Made by a program: the position numbers and the translations under genes
Notes under the pieces: generated by a model
What the model saw: only the letters and a program-made list of their open reading frames with translations
Database searches by the model: none
Told to the model about the DNA's origin: nothing
Shown here: piece by piece, positions 7,848 to 16,119 of the stretch
Layout of the letters: each line of letters starts with the position of its first letter
How positions within the stretch are numbered: position 1 is the first letter of the stretch
From: Pyrobaculum ferrireducens
GTDB lineage: Archaea > Thermoproteota > Thermoprotei > Thermoproteales > Thermoproteaceae
Assembly: GCF_000234805.1 (NCBI RefSeq)
Contig: NC_016645.1
Location: forward strand, 2,146,391-2,210,390
Direction: 5' to 3'
DNA length: 64,000 nt

Positions 7848-8453
7848 GTGTTCGACAGAGAGGTCAGGAGGAGGGAGCTGGTGGACATGGCTGTGTCGCT
7901 CGCAGTCCTCACCCTCGGCTTCTCCATCTCGCTGTCGGGCAGGGGCATCGCCGGGGGGATAAACTGGGCAAAAGTCATCTACCTCCTCCCCTACACCGCC
8001 TTCGTCCTGCTCTTCGCATTTCTGGGGCACGAACTTGCGCACAGACAAGTGGCGAGGAGGCTTGGGTACTACGCCATGTACCAAGCAGACTACACACTAC
8101 TCCCACTCGCTGTGATATTTCCGCTCCTCTTCGGGTTCATATTCGCGGCGCCGGGCGCCGTGGTCATCTCCCCCTTCAGGCTCTACGGCCGCGGCGACGA
8201 GCGGCGAGACGTCTTCTTCATCTCCGCGGCCGGCCCCCTCTCAAACATCGCCTTCGCCGTCTTGGGGATAGCCCTGTTCGAAACAATTGCGTCTCAATTC
8301 TGGTGGTTTTTCGCCTACATCAACGCGTGGCTCGCCCTATTCAACCTCCTCCCCATTCCGCCGCTGGACGGTAGCAAAATGATGAGGACAAATCCGGCCA
8401 TGTGGCTTCCAATAATAGCGGTGGCCGCCTTGCTGGTGCTGTGGCTCTGGTAG
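7848..8453 (+). CDS. M50 family membrane metalloprotease (site-2 protease type)
   Basis: 201 residues, GTG start 27 bases after TTTTTTAAG (7821-7829). A polytopic membrane protein with about five to six hydrophobic segments. The zinc motif HELAH sits near residue 62 and the third ligand region is the NLLPIPPLDGSKM segment near 170, both typical of S2P-like proteases that cut within the membrane. No PDZ or CBS domain is present, making it a minimal form. The downstream kinase gene starts inside its last codons (13-base overlap), so they are cotranscribed, though no functional link with galactose metabolism is obvious. Confidence 0.85.
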   Translation: MFDREVRRRELVDMAVSLAVLTLGFSISLSGRGIAGGINWAKVIYLLPYTAFVLLFAFLGHELAHRQVARRLGYYAMYQADYTLLPLAVIFPLLFGFIFAAPGAVVISPFRLYGRGDERRDVFFISAAGPLSNIAFAVLGIALFETIASQFWWFFAYINAWLALFNLLPIPPLDGSKMMRTNPAMWLPIIAVAALLVLWLW

Positions 8454-9526
8454 CTAAAGCATCCGCGCCGGGCAGACTAGACTTCCTAAACACTCACCAA
8501 GACTACAAAGGCCTCCCAGTGGTTTCAGTCGCCGTCAACATGCGGACATTCGTAACCCTCCAAGAGGGCGACTACTACCAGATCGAGTCGTTAAATACCG
8601 GCGAGAGATGTGTATTCAGCCAGATAAACATCACAGGTAGGGCTTTCTGCGACTACGTGAAAGCCGCCGTGGTTGCGCTGGAGAGAGCCGGCGTCCCAGT
8701 CAAGGGGTTCAGGGGCTTCGTCAGCTCCCAAGTCCCCATCGGCGCCGGCATGGCCAGTAGCGCCGCCATGCTAGTCGCCCTGATAGGCGCGGCGATGAAG
8801 CTAACCCGCCGCGAGGCCGATCCCTCGCAGGTAGCCGAGCTTGCCTACATAGCCGAGAGGGAGATACTCGGCGTCCCATGCGGAAGGCTCGACCAGTACG
8901 GATCGGCCTATGGGAGAGTCGCCGTCATATACCCAACCCCGCCAGTTAGAGTGGAGCAACTAGACCTGCCCCACGGCGTATTTCTCGTACTCGACAGCGG
9001 CATACGCCACAGCACCGCCGAGATACACCCCAGACGCCAAGCCGAGCTACAAGCCGCCGTCGACATCCTCAAAACGGAATTAGGCATCAAGAGCGGGGGC
9101 TATTGGGACTTCCCATGGGCCGCCCTCGCGGACAGGAGAGACGCTGTGGAGAGGTTGCCAAGCCCCCTCAGGGAAAGGGTGCTGTTCACCATCGAGATGC
9201 AGAAATCCACAGAGAGGGCCCTCGCCCTGCTGAGAAACAAAGACCTGCCAGCCGAGGAGGTGCTCAAGGGGGTGGGGCGGGAGATGTCGCTACAACACCG
9301 CCTACTATCAGAGCTCTACGACGTGTCGCACCCCAGACTAGACCGCCTAGTTGAAGAGGCGGTGGAGGCCGGTGCCTACGGGGCGAAGCTCTCCGGCGCC
9401 GGGCTCGGCGGGGTGGTCATAGCACTTGCAAGGGACAGACAGACGGCGGAGGCAATAGCCCGGAAAACCAGCGCCGAGAGGTGGTGGGTCGTGGAGATAG
9501 ATGAAGGGCTGAGATATGGAGATTAG
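8441..9526 (+). CDS. galK: galactokinase (GHMP kinase family)
   Basis: 361 residues from GTG 8441, the in-frame start closest to the family N-terminus; it overlaps the end of the M50 gene. Phosphorylates galactose to galactose 1-phosphate. Visible motifs: SAPGRLDFLNTHQDY near the N-terminus (substrate-binding region), the glycine-rich ATP loop VPIGAGMASSAAM near residues 102-114, and KLSGAGLGGVV near 320. The downstream gene is galT, overlapping by 11 bases, which strongly supports galactose use by the Leloir route. No epimerase or transporter is adjacent. Substrate assignment rests on family and pairing; related sugar kinases share these motifs. Confidence 0.85.
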   Translation: MALVAKASAPGRLDFLNTHQDYKGLPVVSVAVNMRTFVTLQEGDYYQIESLNTGERCVFSQINITGRAFCDYVKAAVVALERAGVPVKGFRGFVSSQVPIGAGMASSAAMLVALIGAAMKLTRREADPSQVAELAYIAEREILGVPCGRLDQYGSAYGRVAVIYPTPPVRVEQLDLPHGVFLVLDSGIRHSTAEIHPRRQAELQAAVDILKTELGIKSGGYWDFPWAALADRRDAVERLPSPLRERVLFTIEMQKSTERALALLRNKDLPAEEVLKGVGREMSLQHRLLSELYDVSHPRLDRLVEEAVEAGAYGAKLSGAGLGGVVIALARDRQTAEAIARKTSAERWWVVEIDEGLRYGD

Positions 9527-10457
9527 AAAACACCCCCTCACCGGCGAATACATACTGGTATCCCCACACCGACTCGGCCGCCCCTGGCAACCAGAGGGTA
9601 CATGCCCCTTCTGCCCCGGCGCCCCCGAGACAGGTTTCGGCTGGGACGTGTTGCTACTACCAAACAAATACCCGGTGGTCACGAGAGAGCCTCCCACCCC
9701 CGGCGGCGAGGAGCTCTACGAGGCGTTGCCAGCCCGCGGCCTATCCCTAGTAGTGGTGGAGACGCCGCGGCACGACGTCGACGACATCAGCGACCTCCCC
9801 ACAGAGCAGATAGAAAAAGTGCTGAAGCTACTCATCGAAACTCAGAAAAAGGCGGAGGAGGACCCCGCCGCCCGGTACTTCCTCTACTTCCGAAACAAGG
9901 GCAGGGAGATAGGCGTCTCGCTAACCCACCCACATTCCCAGATCTACATCCTCCCAGTCGTGCCGCCGCGCGTCGAGGCGGAGCTAAGGGCCTCGGAGGA
10001 GTGGTACAGGCGGAGGGGCACGTGTCTACACTGCCTAATCACAGCGCGGGAGGAGAAACGCGTCGTCTACCAAAACGCCAGCTGGAAAAGCTTTGTCCCC
10101 TACTACGCCAGGTGGCCCCACGAGGTGCACATCTACCCCAAGAGACACGTCACCCACCTCACCCACCTCAGACGAGACGAAATTAGAGATCTCGCAGACG
10201 CCTTGAGAAAAACCCTATGCACACTCAAGACCGCCCTAAGCAAGCCAATGCCCTACATATTAGTACTGCACCAAGCCCCCCTAAGACAGGAGACACCCCA
10301 CTACCACCTACACTTCGAGATATACGGCATGTACAGACCAGACGGACGCCTCAAATACGCCGCTGGCGCAGAGCTCGGCGCCTCCCTCTACACACTAGAC
10401 ACAACTCCAGAAGAGGTGGCGGAGAGACTGAAAACCGCCCTCAGCCAATGCCCCTAG
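9516..10457 (+). CDS. galT: galactose-1-phosphate uridylyltransferase
   Basis: 313 residues. Exchanges galactose 1-phosphate with UDP-glucose to give UDP-galactose and glucose 1-phosphate. The histidine-triad-like active site THPHSQIY (about 140-147) contains the nucleophilic His; a CPFC pair near residue 30 and His residues of HVTHL suggest the structural metal site, and HYHLHFEIYG lies near the C-terminus. It starts within the last codons of galK. The next gene, rpl30, converges from the other side with only six bases between stops, so the two transcripts probably overlap. Confidence 0.92.
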   Translation: MEIRKHPLTGEYILVSPHRLGRPWQPEGTCPFCPGAPETGFGWDVLLLPNKYPVVTREPPTPGGEELYEALPARGLSLVVVETPRHDVDDISDLPTEQIEKVLKLLIETQKKAEEDPAARYFLYFRNKGREIGVSLTHPHSQIYILPVVPPRVEAELRASEEWYRRRGTCLHCLITAREEKRVVYQNASWKSFVPYYARWPHEVHIYPKRHVTHLTHLRRDEIRDLADALRKTLCTLKTALSKPMPYILVLHQAPLRQETPHYHLHFEIYGMYRPDGRLKYAAGAELGASLYTLDTTPEEVAERLKTALSQCP

Positions 10458-10463
10458 CTAAAT

Positions 10464-10997
10464 TTACAACATCCGGCGAATTAAATCATTTATCAACGGT
10501 CCCCGGTAACCCAAGTCGCCGCCCACTGAGAAGTGTAGCTTCAGGCTGTTTAGGCCGCCGCGGGGCGGGTGTAGCCTAAAGAACGGCTTCAAGTAGGGTA
10601 TGCACGGCGGCCGCGTGCCCTCCTTAACCCTAACCTTTTTACTACAAGTGAGGCGGTCAATCTCGCCAGCTACGTACGCCAGCGCCACTTCCTCAAACGA
10701 CTGCCAGCCCCACTTCTGCAGATACTCAAGAGTGAGAGGCCGCTCACCCACCAACCTACCTCTCTTCCTCAACACCTCCGCCAGAGTGTCCGCGTCTATC
10801 TCCCCCCAGGTAACCCAGTCGTTCACCTTCCGTATCATGCCCATTATGTCGGGCGTGCCCGGCACTACCACCATGGTGAACTTCCTCCTCAGTCTCAACA
10901 GATCCAGCGTAGAGGCGATGTCAAGCGGCGTCGTGGGAATACCCCTGAGCCTAATAACTGCGTAGCGTGGATACACCACTTTCTGTTGCGCCATCAT
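10464..10997 (-). CDS. rpl30: 50S ribosomal protein L30 (uL30)
   Basis: 177 residues, long like archaeal/eukaryotic L30/L7 rather than the ~60-residue bacterial form. The N-terminal part [13 protein letters not shown] and the TLDLLRLRR segment are typical, and the C-terminal FRLHPPRGG is conserved in archaeal members. It starts four bases before the uS5 gene ends, fitting the usual archaeal S5-L30 order. In many archaea L15 and SecY follow; here the operon stops at L30 and converges on galT, so those genes must lie elsewhere. Confidence 0.95.
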   Translation of the reverse strand: MMAQQKVVYPRYAVIRLRGIPTTPLDIASTLDLLRLRRKFTMVVVPGTPDIMGMIRKVNDWVTWGEIDADTLAEVLRKRGRLVGERPLTLEYLQKWGWQSFEEVALAYVAGEIDRLTCSKKVRVKEGTRPPCIPYLKPFFRLHPPRGGLNSLKLHFSVGGDLGYRGPLINDLIRRML

Positions 10998-11602
10998 GTT
11001 CTGAAGTAGTAGGTGTTTCTCAGAGCGTTGTACACAGCCATGGCAAAGTTGAGAGTAGTCCGCGTGTCGCCACGCGTCTTAGTCCACACATCCCTCACGC
11101 CAGCTAGCCTAAGAACTGCCTTGGCCACATCGCCAGCCACCAGCCCGACGCCCTTCGGCGCAGGTATAAGCGTAACCTCCACACTCCCCGCCTTCCCCCT
11201 CACCACAAAAGGCACGCTGTGCGGCTCGTCACATGAACACTTCCACGACCCGCAACCCCGCCTAACCGGCACCAGGTTGAGCTTAGCCTCTCTTGTCGCT
11301 TTTTCAATAGCCTGCCTCACCTGCCTCGCCTTGCCGATGCCAACCCCCACGTAGCCATCCTCGTTGCCAACCGCCACAACCGCTTGGAACTGGTTCCTCT
11401 CGCCCGCGTGTGTCTGCCGCTGGACAAGGTTTATATTTAGCAACTCCTGCTTCAGCCCAGGCAGGAGAATATCCACGATCTCAGGCTCTTTGATAATGTA
11501 GTTATTGGCAAATATTTCGTCAATAGTCCTAATCTTCCCCGCCTTCACAAGTCTCCCAAGCTCAGTCCTGGGCTCCCAAATACTCAAATCGACAACGCTC
11601 AC
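10994..11602 (-). CDS. rps5: 30S ribosomal protein S5 (uS5)
   Basis: 202 residues from GTG 11602. The box TATTTAAATA (11632-11623) lies 30 bases upstream and would fall inside the longer frame that begins at 11641, so the short form is preferred. The double-stranded-RNA-binding-like N-domain includes [19 protein letters not shown] and the C-domain includes [27 protein letters not shown] segment near 135-145 carries Cys residues typical of archaeal S5. The promoter lies inside the 3' end of the upstream rnhB gene. Confidence 0.95.
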   Translation of the reverse strand: MSVVDLSIWEPRTELGRLVKAGKIRTIDEIFANNYIIKEPEIVDILLPGLKQELLNINLVQRQTHAGERNQFQAVVAVGNEDGYVGVGIGKARQVRQAIEKATREAKLNLVPVRRGCGSWKCSCDEPHSVPFVVRGKAGSVEVTLIPAPKGVGLVAGDVAKAVLRLAGVRDVWTKTRGDTRTTLNFAMAVYNALRNTYYFRT

Positions 11603-11621
11603 GAACCGAGGCAAACAGGAC

Positions 11622-12209
11622 CTATTTAAATAATTTACCAACCGTCCCCCAGCTCCACCTAACGCATTCCCGCGGCACTAGGCCAGCACGCAACCACTCC
11701 ACAGTCTTGCGGTCGGAAGGGTAGCCACTGCCGAAGTCCCCCACCTCCCTCTTCACAACCTCCAGCAGGCGATCCCGCACCACCTTAGCAACAATGCTGG
11801 CAGCCGCCACCTGCGGCACTTTCTCCCCCTTGTGCAGAGCCACCACCCGCCTGCCGGTGAGGAACGAGAGCCCGCTCCCGTACCTATCTGCGTCCACATC
11901 CGGCGAATCCACGTAGTAGACGTCGGCGGGGCACAGCTCTATTAACCTCGCCGTGTAGTCCAGCTCAAGCGCGTTCAGCAACCCCCTAGAGGCGTATCTA
12001 TCAACCTCGTAGGGCTCCACCACGACATAATTCACACACTCGGAAACCCTCAGCACCTCCCGGTACAGCACCTCCCTAGCCCCCGGCGTCAGCTTCTTAG
12101 AATCCCTCACCCCCAGACGGCGGAGCGCCTCCCCATCCCCCGCCACCACGGCGATGACCAGAGGACCCACCACCGGCCCCCTACCCGCCTCGTCAACCCC
12201 AGCAATCAT
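11622..12209 (-). CDS. rnhB: ribonuclease HII
   Basis: 195 residues. Removes RNA from RNA:DNA hybrids and single ribonucleotides during replication and repair. The family N-terminus GVDEAGRGPVVGP with its DE pair is intact, RDSKKLT follows near 35-41, and a further acidic residue appears in VYYVDSPDVD near 100. Length is normal for archaeal RNase HII. The 3' end overlaps the rps5 promoter region. I see no good TATA box at the usual distance from the ATG, so the start is chosen from family alignment. Confidence 0.95.
   Translation of the reverse strand: MIAGVDEAGRGPVVGPLVIAVVAGDGEALRRLGVRDSKKLTPGAREVLYREVLRVSECVNYVVVEPYEVDRYASRGLLNALELDYTARLIELCPADVYYVDSPDVDADRYGSGLSFLTGRRVVALHKGEKVPQVAAASIVAKVVRDRLLEVVKREVGDFGSGYPSDRKTVEWLRAGLVPRECVRWSWGTVGKLFK
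11623..11632 (-). promoter_or_regulatory. TATA box of the rps5-rpl30 operon
   Basis: TATTTAAATA on the minus strand, sitting over the rnhB stop codon and 30 bases before GTG 11602. It gives the ribosomal genes their own promoter. Confidence 0.55.
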
Positions 12210-12241
12210 AACAAAAATAAACCCCAGCTAGCATCTACGAC

Positions 12242-12424
12242 GTGGAGATCCCCCAGGAGCTCGCCAGCCACCTCGCGGCTGAGGTAGACCAGTGGGACGT
12301 CCCCCACATAGTCTGTAGGCGCTGCGGCAAAAAATTCTTCTCTCTGCGAGACGCCGCCCTCCACATCTACCACATCCACGGCGTCAAAATAGCCCAGAAG
12401 TACACTGGCGAGCAGTCATCTTGA
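12242..12424 (+). CDS. small C2H2-type zinc-finger protein
   Basis: 60 residues from GTG 12242, 27 bases after the AT-rich box AAAATAAA (about 12214-12221). A single finger, with CRRCGKKFFSLRDAALHIYHIHG at about residues 25-47, cannot be quoted whole here but shows Cys-x2-Cys, Phe and Leu core positions and the two closing His residues. Single-finger proteins of this size occur widely in crenarchaea; some bind DNA or RNA, others mediate protein contacts. The last nine bases overlap the padR gene on the other strand. Function unknown. Confidence 0.75.
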   Translation: MEIPQELASHLAAEVDQWDVPHIVCRRCGKKFFSLRDAALHIYHIHGVKIAQKYTGEQSS

Positions 12425-12895
12425 CTCCAGACGCCGGAGACGCGCCGATATTTTCTCCTCAAGGCGCCTCAGCAGTATAAGCACCTCTCTAAGCACCTCG
12501 GCGTCGTCCCCCTCAACCTCGTCAATAACCTCATCTATGTACACAAGCTCATCTCTAATAGCCACCAGCAGGTTTCCCCCCTCCCCGCCGCCCTCAAGAG
12601 CCTTCACCAGCTCCCTAAACTCGTCGTCCTCCATCAGCTTCTCTAAATATTCCAGCCCCTGCTCTGTGATGGCGTAGATCTTCTTCCTCCGCCTACCAAC
12701 GTAGGTCTCCCGCGCCTCGATAAGCCCCTCAGCTTCCAGGTACGATAGGAGAGGGTAGAGAGTCCCGGGGGAAGGCGCGTACCTCCCCGAGCTCAGCCTG
12801 CTCAACTCCTTTAGCATCTCGTAGCCGCTGAGGGGTCTCGACCTTAAGAGATACAGCACGACGCCTTTGAAGATCCCCCTACGCCTCTTAAACAT
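12416..12895 (-). CDS. PadR family transcriptional regulator
   Basis: 159 residues. The N-terminal winged helix contains SGYEMLKELS, SPGTLYPLLSYLEAEGLIEAR and the wing RRRKKIYAITEQG, all typical of PadR. The C-terminal part is a long acidic helix likely used for dimerisation. It begins eight bases before the nadE stop, so it is translated with NAD synthetase; regulated targets are unknown. PadR proteins often respond to small toxic compounds or control efflux, but nothing nearby shows that here. Confidence 0.9.
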   Translation of the reverse strand: MFKRRRGIFKGVVLYLLRSRPLSGYEMLKELSRLSSGRYAPSPGTLYPLLSYLEAEGLIEARETYVGRRRKKIYAITEQGLEYLEKLMEDDEFRELVKALEGGGEGGNLLVAIRDELVYIDEVIDEVEGDDAEVLREVLILLRRLEEKISARLRRLESR

Positions 12896-13685
12896 CTCTC
12901 CTCGCCGGGGAGAGGTCGGGGGCCGGCGGCGGCTGGAGCTTATGTAAATTTCTCCGCACCCGGGTGACCACCATGTCGGCCACCTCGCCGAAGCGCCTCC
13001 TAACCTCCTCCAGCGGCGTCTTTAAGTCGAAAACTGCGTAGAGAACCTCGTCAATAACTTCGTAAGGTGCCCCCAGCTCCCCCTCCGCCGTGTGTCCGTG
13101 CCACAGGCGGGGGCTACTGGCCTTCTGGGCAATCCAGCCGAAGCCAAGCCGGCGCGCCAACTCGCGGACCTGCAACTTGTACATAGACCCTATGGGGATG
13201 AGGTCCGAGCCTCCGTCGCCGTACTTCGTGAAGTACCCCAGCAACAGCTCGCTCCTATCGCTGGTGCCCAGCACCAGCAGGTTACCCTTATTTGCGTAGT
13301 AGTAGAGCATGGCCATTCTAATCCTCGGCAGGAGGTTCCCAAAGGCTAGCCTCTCCCCCGGGGCGAAGTCGGGAATCGCCTTGGCAAAGGCGTCGGCTAC
13401 AGGCTGGATGTCGATGAGGCGCGTGGCGATTCCAAGCCTTTCCCCCACCTTAACCGCGTCGTCCACATCCTCCTTCGGCGTAAACGCCGAGGGCATAATT
13501 AAGCCGAGCACCCGCCCGCTCCCAAGCGCCTCGACCGCCAGCGCCGCGGCCACCGTCGAGTCCACCCCACCGCTGAGCCCCACCACGACCCCCCGCGCCC
13601 CTGCCCTCTCCACATACTCCCTAATAAAAGAGATAATTAACTGCCGCGCCTTGTCGTAGTCAAGAGCCTCCACGACGTTTTTCAT
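12888..13685 (-). CDS. nadE: NH3-dependent NAD+ synthetase
   Basis: 265 residues. Adenylates and amidates nicotinate adenine dinucleotide to NAD+. The PP-loop SGGVDSTVAAALA lies near residues 39-51; LGTSDRSELLLGYFTKYGDG near 138-157 is the substrate-binding region and the ASSPRLWHG segment follows. There is no glutaminase domain, so free ammonia is the nitrogen donor. A TATA element (TTTAATAAAG read on the minus strand, near 13713) lies about 27 bases before the ATG. Confidence 0.95.
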   Translation of the reverse strand: MKNVVEALDYDKARQLIISFIREYVERAGARGVVVGLSGGVDSTVAAALAVEALGSGRVLGLIMPSAFTPKEDVDDAVKVGERLGIATRLIDIQPVADAFAKAIPDFAPGERLAFGNLLPRIRMAMLYYYANKGNLLVLGTSDRSELLLGYFTKYGDGGSDLIPIGSMYKLQVRELARRLGFGWIAQKASSPRLWHGHTAEGELGAPYEVIDEVLYAVFDLKTPLEEVRRRFGEVADMVVTRVRRNLHKLQPPPAPDLSPARRDV

Positions 13686-13748
13686 TAAGCCAGAAATAAC
13701 TTGCTTTATTAAACACTTACGAAAACCGCCGCCAAGCCTCCGGGTGAT

Positions 13749-14927
13749 CTACACCAGCTCTATGGCTAGGGCAGTCCCCCCACCCGTGCCGTGGCAGAGC
13801 GCCGCCAAGCCTCTACGGCCGCCCCTCTGCCTCAGCACAGATATGAGCGTCGTCACGATCCTCGCGCCGGAGGCCCCCAGGGGGTGCCCCAGCGCGATGG
13901 CCCCCCCGAAGACGTTCATCTTGTCGTAGGGGACGCCGAGCACCCTATTTACCAGGGCGTTGACAACTGCAAACGCTTCGTTAAATTCAAAGTAGTCAAA
14001 GTAGTCTAGCCCCACCCCCAGCTTCTTCAAGAGCTTCTGTGTCGCGTAGATGGGGGCCTCGGTGAAGCGCCACGGCTCCACCATATGCCAGCTGTAGCCC
14101 AGGACGCGGGCGATGGGCCTCACCCCCAGCTCCTTCGCCTTCTCCTCCGACATCAGCAAAAGCGCCGCCGCGCCGTCCGACAGCTGGCTGGAGTTGCCCG
14201 CTGTCAAGACGCCGTCGGCTTTGAAGGCGGGCCTGAGCTTAGCCAGCTTCTCCAGCGTGGTGTCGGGCCTGATCCCCTCGTCTCTATCCAGCTTGACGCC
14301 GCCCCACTCGCCCAGCACGGGCTCCACGTCGTCGAACCACTTGTTCTCAGTGGCCCTCCACGCCCTCATGTGGCTTTCGTAGGCAATCCAGTCAAGCTCC
14401 TCCCTCGTCAACTTGTGCTCCCGCGCCACCAGCTCAGTCTCCTCACCCATCAACATGCCGGTGATCGGGTCGGTGAGCCCGTCGTACACCATCAAATCTC
14501 TGAAGTCCTCCCTCTTCCCAATTAAGTGCTTCATCCCCCAACGCGCGCTGTCAGGCAGACAGATAGGCGCGGTTGACATGGACTCAGCCCCGCCGGCTAC
14601 AACCACAGAGGCGTCTCCCATTGCGATCTCTCTATACGCCTCGACGATGGCCTGCATACCTGAGGAGCACACCCTGTTCACAGTATAGGCGCTGACCTCC
14701 ACAGGGAGGCCCGCCAGCAACGCCGCGTAGCGGGCTAGATTCTGCCCCATCCCGCCCTGCAACGTGGAGCCGAAAACCACCTCCTCCACGACCTTCCCGT
14801 CCACTCCGGCGCGTTCAAGCACCTTCTTAATGGTAAAGGCGGCTAAATGGGGCGTCTTTACATCTTTCAATGCGCCTCCGAACTTGCCAATGGGGGTCCT
14901 CACATACCCAACAATTACTACTCCCAT
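13749..14927 (-). CDS. acetyl-CoA C-acetyltransferase (thiolase)
   Basis: 392 residues from ATG 14927; an upstream in-frame start at 14963 would include the TATA box at 14957-14949. Condenses or cleaves acyl-CoA by a Cys nucleophile. Motifs: VNRVCSSGMQ near residue 85 (nucleophile Cys), FNEAFAVVNA near 315, GHPLGASGARI near 345 and CHGTGGG near 376. Length and all four loops fit biosynthetic or degradative thiolases of type II. No HMG-CoA synthase or DUF35 partner is adjacent, so whether it feeds mevalonate synthesis or beta-oxidation cannot be decided here. Confidence 0.93.
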   Translation of the reverse strand: MGVVIVGYVRTPIGKFGGALKDVKTPHLAAFTIKKVLERAGVDGKVVEEVVFGSTLQGGMGQNLARYAALLAGLPVEVSAYTVNRVCSSGMQAIVEAYREIAMGDASVVVAGGAESMSTAPICLPDSARWGMKHLIGKREDFRDLMVYDGLTDPITGMLMGEETELVAREHKLTREELDWIAYESHMRAWRATENKWFDDVEPVLGEWGGVKLDRDEGIRPDTTLEKLAKLRPAFKADGVLTAGNSSQLSDGAAALLLMSEEKAKELGVRPIARVLGYSWHMVEPWRFTEAPIYATQKLLKKLGVGLDYFDYFEFNEAFAVVNALVNRVLGVPYDKMNVFGGAIALGHPLGASGARIVTTLISVLRQRGGRRGLAALCHGTGGGTALAIELV

Positions 14928-14948
14928 GCAAATATGTAATAACCTCAA

Positions 14949-14957
14949 ATTTTTAAA
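14949..14957 (-). promoter_or_regulatory. TATA box of the thiolase gene
   Basis: TTTAAAAAT on the minus strand, first base 30 bases before ATG 14927. It supports the shorter thiolase start. Confidence 0.5.
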
Positions 14958-14997
14958 TTTCACTTAAACAATTATTAATTATAAATTTAGCCATTTA

Positions 14998-16065
14998 TTA
15001 AACTCGTACGCCGTCTCTAAACAGCTTAACCCCCTCCTTCCTTAGAAAGACCCTGGCGGTGTCCCCCTCTCTCAACTTGTTGTACATAGCCGCCCTTATC
15101 TCAGTCCTCTCCCACCTCACAACGGCCACCGGCGTGAAGCCGAGGTACTCCACCAACACTATCCTACCCGGCGCCAGCTCAATATCGCCGGGGTTGAGGG
15201 GCCTATCAGCGACGTATATATCAGTGGGCCTAATCCCAACCTGGAGCCTGCCCTGTGGCGCCTGGACGGGGATCTTCAAATCGCCCAAGTCCACGTGGTC
15301 CCCCCTGCCCTCGCCCTCCACCAGGTTTATAGGCGGGTCGCCGAAGAACTGCGCCACGAAGACGTTAGCCGGGTTGTTAAGTACCTCGTCGGTGGTGCCG
15401 ATTTGTTGCACCACTCCGTTGTTTATAATCATGAGTCTATCGGCGAGGGCATATGCGTCGTGCTGGTCGTGGGTCACCAGGATAGTGGTTATCCCCAGCC
15501 TCCTCTGGAGACTCTTCACAAACTCCCTCGCCGAGATCCTCAACCGCGCGTCTAGGTTAGAAAACGGCTCATCCATGAGGAGAACCTGCGGCTCCTTAAC
15601 CAACGCCCTGGCAATCGCCACCCTCTGTTGCTGGCCCCCCGACAGTTGCCGGGGGTAGCGGCTCAGCAAATCGGAGATGCCCAGCGCCTCGGCCACCTCT
15701 CTCACACGCTTCTCAACCTCCCGCCTCGGGAGCTTCTTAATCTTCAGGGGGAAGGCTATGTTGTCAAACACCTTCATGTGGGGGTAAAGAGCCCAGTTCT
15801 GAAACACCATCCCCACGTTCCTCTTCGCCGGCGGGACGTTCACCCCCCTCTCCACGTCCACAACAGGCACGTCGCCGAATAAAATCCGCCCCTTGGTAGG
15901 AGTCTCAAGACCAGCGATGCACCGGATAAAGGTGGTCTTGCCGGAGCCGGAGGGGCCAAGCACCACCAGAAACTCCCCATCCCTAATAGACACACTTACG
16001 TCTCTCAAGGCGTAGACATTCGGTGGAAAAAACTTTTCGAGCTTCTCCACCTGGAGAGAGACCAC
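14998..16065 (-). CDS. ABC transporter ATPase of the MalK/UgpC type (orphan)
   Basis: 355 residues from GTG 16065, exactly 27 bases after TTTTAAA (16092-16086). Walker A GPSGSGKTT near residue 38, Q-loop, signature LSGGQQQRVA, Walker B VLLMDEPFSN and the H-loop VTHDQ are intact. The C-terminal third is a TOBE-like OB fold (GIRPTDIYVA), as in ATPases of sugar and polyol importers. No permease or binding protein is beside it, so it probably serves a transporter encoded elsewhere. Another ATPase of the same type is at 42830-43897. Confidence 0.92.
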   Translation of the reverse strand: MVSLQVEKLEKFFPPNVYALRDVSVSIRDGEFLVVLGPSGSGKTTFIRCIAGLETPTKGRILFGDVPVVDVERGVNVPPAKRNVGMVFQNWALYPHMKVFDNIAFPLKIKKLPRREVEKRVREVAEALGISDLLSRYPRQLSGGQQQRVAIARALVKEPQVLLMDEPFSNLDARLRISAREFVKSLQRRLGITTILVTHDQHDAYALADRLMIINNGVVQQIGTTDEVLNNPANVFVAQFFGDPPINLVEGEGRGDHVDLGDLKIPVQAPQGRLQVGIRPTDIYVADRPLNPGDIELAPGRIVLVEYLGFTPVAVVRWERTEIRAAMYNKLREGDTARVFLRKEGVKLFRDGVRV

Positions 16066-16085
16066 GTATCCACCAATACACAATC

Positions 16086-16101
16086 TTTAAAAGTTATTAA
16101 T
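16086..16101. promoter_or_regulatory. divergent promoter between the ABC ATPase and MYG1 genes
   Basis: Two adjacent boxes: TTTTAAA on the minus strand (16092-16086) for GTG 16065 and TTATTAAT on the plus strand (16094-16101) for GTG 16120. Each is about 27 bases from its start. Confidence 0.55.
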
Positions 16102-16119
16102 GAAAAAATAGGGAAAGCC

